A DNA stretch of 41,878 bases from Candidatus Sulfopaludibacter sp. SbA3. GTDB lineage: Bacteria > Pseudomonadota > Alphaproteobacteria > Caulobacterales > Hyphomonadaceae. The number at the start of each line of letters is the position of its first letter. Within the stretch, counting starts at the first letter, position 1. The notes under the pieces were generated by a model. The model was not told the origin of the DNA. It searched no databases and saw only the letters and a program-made list of their open reading frames with translations. Location of the stretch: the NCBI GenBank assembly GCA_945888325.1, contig CAMDAC010000026.1, forward strand, positions 1 through 41,878, written 5' to 3'. Shown here one piece after another: positions 40,737-41,878 of this stretch. Position numbers and translations under genes: made by a program.

Positions 40737-41165
40737 TCAGTCCCGGTGGCCGATGATGGCGCCGGTCGCGATCAGATCGGACAGAAGGGCCATCGTCGCT
40801 TTGCCGGAAGAAGCAAAAGGATCAAGCTCCGCGCGCTTGAAGTATTTAAGAAGCATCGCCGGATTGAGCTTGGTGATGTTGACCTGCGCCATGGTCCAGT
40901 TGCCGAACTGGCGCACTTCGATCTCTTCGTAGATCAGCAGCCTCACCTGCTGGTGGCGCTGATCGCGCACGATCGCGTTGAAGAGGTCGCAGACTTCGTC
41001 GCGGCCTCCCTCGATGACCTGGATGAAGAGATCCTCGGAGACGCACAGCAGGCCCGTGATACCGAGCGCCGGATTGTTCTTGCGCGACTGTTCGAGGATG
41101 CTGTTTACGAACGCGCCGCTGAGCGGCTCGAGGGGGCGGCTTGCATAGAGGCAGCGAACGAGCAT
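40737..41165 (-). CDS. BLUF-domain blue-light photoreceptor
   Basis: 142-residue protein. The BLUF domain spans residues 1-95: Tyr in MLVRCLYASRP, Asn in RKNNPALGITGLL, Gln in LFIQVIEGG and Trp-x-Met in GNWTMAQV, the residues that form the flavin hydrogen-bond switch. The remaining 45 residues are a short helical cap without an enzymatic output domain, so signalling must go through a partner. It starts 8 bases after folE's stop on the same strand, which suggests an operon. FolE's pterin product is not the BLUF flavin, so the functional link is open. Confidence 0.92.
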   Translation of the reverse strand: MLVRCLYASRPLEPLSGAFVNSILEQSRKNNPALGITGLLCVSEDLFIQVIEGGRDEVCDLFNAIVRDQRHQQVRLLIYEEIEVRQFGNWTMAQVNITKLNPAMLLKYFKRAELDPFASSGKATMALLSDLIATGAIIGHRD

Positions 41166-41173
41166 GGAAGGCC

Positions 41174-41878
41174 TTACTTTTTGTTGTTCAGGAGAGCGAG
41201 GAATTCGCTCCGCAGGATATGATCCTTGAGGAAAGAACCGCGCATGACGCTGTTGATCATCTTGGTCTCGTCGTCTTTCACACCGCGCCAGTGCATGCAG
41301 AAGTGATCGGCTTCCATGACGACAGCAAGACCGTCCGGGCGGACCTTGTTCATGAGCACTTCGGCCATCTGCGTGATGGCCTCTTCCTGGATCTGCGGAC
41401 GCGACATTACCCATTCCGCGAGGCGCGAATACTTCGACAAGCCAATGAGATTTGAGTGTTCGTTGGGCATGATGCCGATCCACAGCCGGCCCATGATCGG
41501 GCAGAAGTGGTGGCTGCAGGCGCTGCGCACCTTGATCGGGCCCACGATCATCAATTCGTTCAGGGAGGAAGCGTTCGGGAACTCTGTTACAGCTGGCGCC
41601 TCGACATATCTGCCGCTGAACACCTCGGTCAGGTACATCTTGGCGACCCGGCGGGCGGTGTCCTGTGTGTTGTGATCGCTTTCCGTGTCGATCACGAGGC
41701 TTTCGAGCACGCCTTTGAACTTCGCCTCGACTTCTGCCAGCAACTCATCGAGTTCGCCAGGCTGCAGGAAGGCCGAGATGTTGTCATTGGCATGGAACCG
41801 CTTCCGGGCGCTCTGGATACGCGCCCGAATTCTCGACGAGGCGGCCTCTTTTGGCACAGATTTCGGCGTCTTCGGTTT
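41174..41878 (-). CDS. folE: GTP cyclohydrolase I, N-terminus cut by the window
   Basis: First enzyme of folate and pterin synthesis, turning GTP into dihydroneopterin triphosphate. Zinc ligands and active-site residues appear in SACSHHFCPIMGRL and FCMHWRGV; IGLSKYSRLAEW, RPQIQEEAITQMA and a C-terminal GSFLKDHILRSEFL are conserved blocks. The frame stays open to the window edge; a GTG at 41857 would give 227 residues, near the usual size, but an upstream start outside the window is possible. The BLUF gene follows 8 bases after its stop. Confidence 0.93.
   Translation of the reverse strand, partial: KPKTPKSVPKEAASSRIRARIQSARKRFHANDNISAFLQPGELDELLAEVEAKFKGVLESLVIDTESDHNTQDTARRVAKMYLTEVFSGRYVEAPAVTEFPNASSLNELMIVGPIKVRSACSHHFCPIMGRLWIGIMPNEHSNLIGLSKYSRLAEWVMSRPQIQEEAITQMAEVLMNKVRPDGLAVVMEADHFCMHWRGVKDDETKMINSVMRGSFLKDHILRSEFLALLNNKK

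Overview
The window looks like a GC-rich alphaproteobacterial chromosome, most likely from the Hyphomonadaceae/Caulobacterales side. The evidence is a SciP-type CtrA inhibitor gene followed by a perfect CtrA box (TTAA-N7-TTAA) and a fliF-fliG-fliH-fliN run, several TonB-dependent receptors, a lasso-peptide locus of the isopeptidase type known from Caulobacter, Asticcacaulis and sphingomonads, and the pairing of luxI with a phytanoyl-CoA dioxygenase gene. I cannot name the species.

Region 1 (1-6.2 kb): a TonB-dependent receptor followed closely by a Tat-exported PLP enzyme; remains of a TIR-domain gene (stop codon in its first conserved box) joined to a reverse-transcriptase fragment; a membrane acyltransferase on the minus strand; and a 500-base gene-poor stretch.

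Region 2 (6.2-19.3 kb), the most interesting part: a lasso-peptide locus next to a quorum-sensing locus. On the plus strand are an STN-type TonB receptor and an S9-fold lasso-peptide isopeptidase. Converging on them on the minus strand are a TPR/LicD-like nucleotidyltransferase, a 44-residue precursor (predicted 17-residue core GGLQQDVEFASGPNSRI), a fused RRE-protease (B) and the Asn-synthetase-like cyclase (C). No ABC exporter and no FecI/FecR pair are visible. Divergent from the nucleotidyltransferase are an XRE regulator, LuxR, LuxI and a PhyH dioxygenase. A simple reading is that the peptide is made and matured by B and C, re-imported by the receptor and opened by the isopeptidase. The nucleotidyltransferase may add a modification, and the neighbouring quorum system may set timing; both last points are inference.

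Region 3 (19.4-36 kb): a Fic protein; a HipBA-type toxin-antitoxin pair preceded by three palindromic operators at exactly 50-base steps; a serine beta-lactamase-like hydrolase; a DUF3604 lipoprotein divergent from a parvulin-like PPIase and a HupE/UreJ-like protein; an LLM flavin oxidoreductase; midA and lgt; ubiK, a ybjN-like gene, proC, a TetR-like gene and an aminoglycoside/CHK-kinase-like gene; and a FitAB/VapBC toxin-antitoxin pair.

Region 4 (36-41.9 kb): sciP, a CtrA box, then an overlapping fliF-fliG-fliH-fliN operon in which FliF has only 222 residues and lacks RBM1, RBM2 and the beta-collar; phenylalanine hydroxylase behind an inverted repeat; a three-repeat lipoprotein; and a BLUF photoreceptor downstream of folE, which runs off the window. 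I saw no tRNA, rRNA, CRISPR array or intact insertion sequence.
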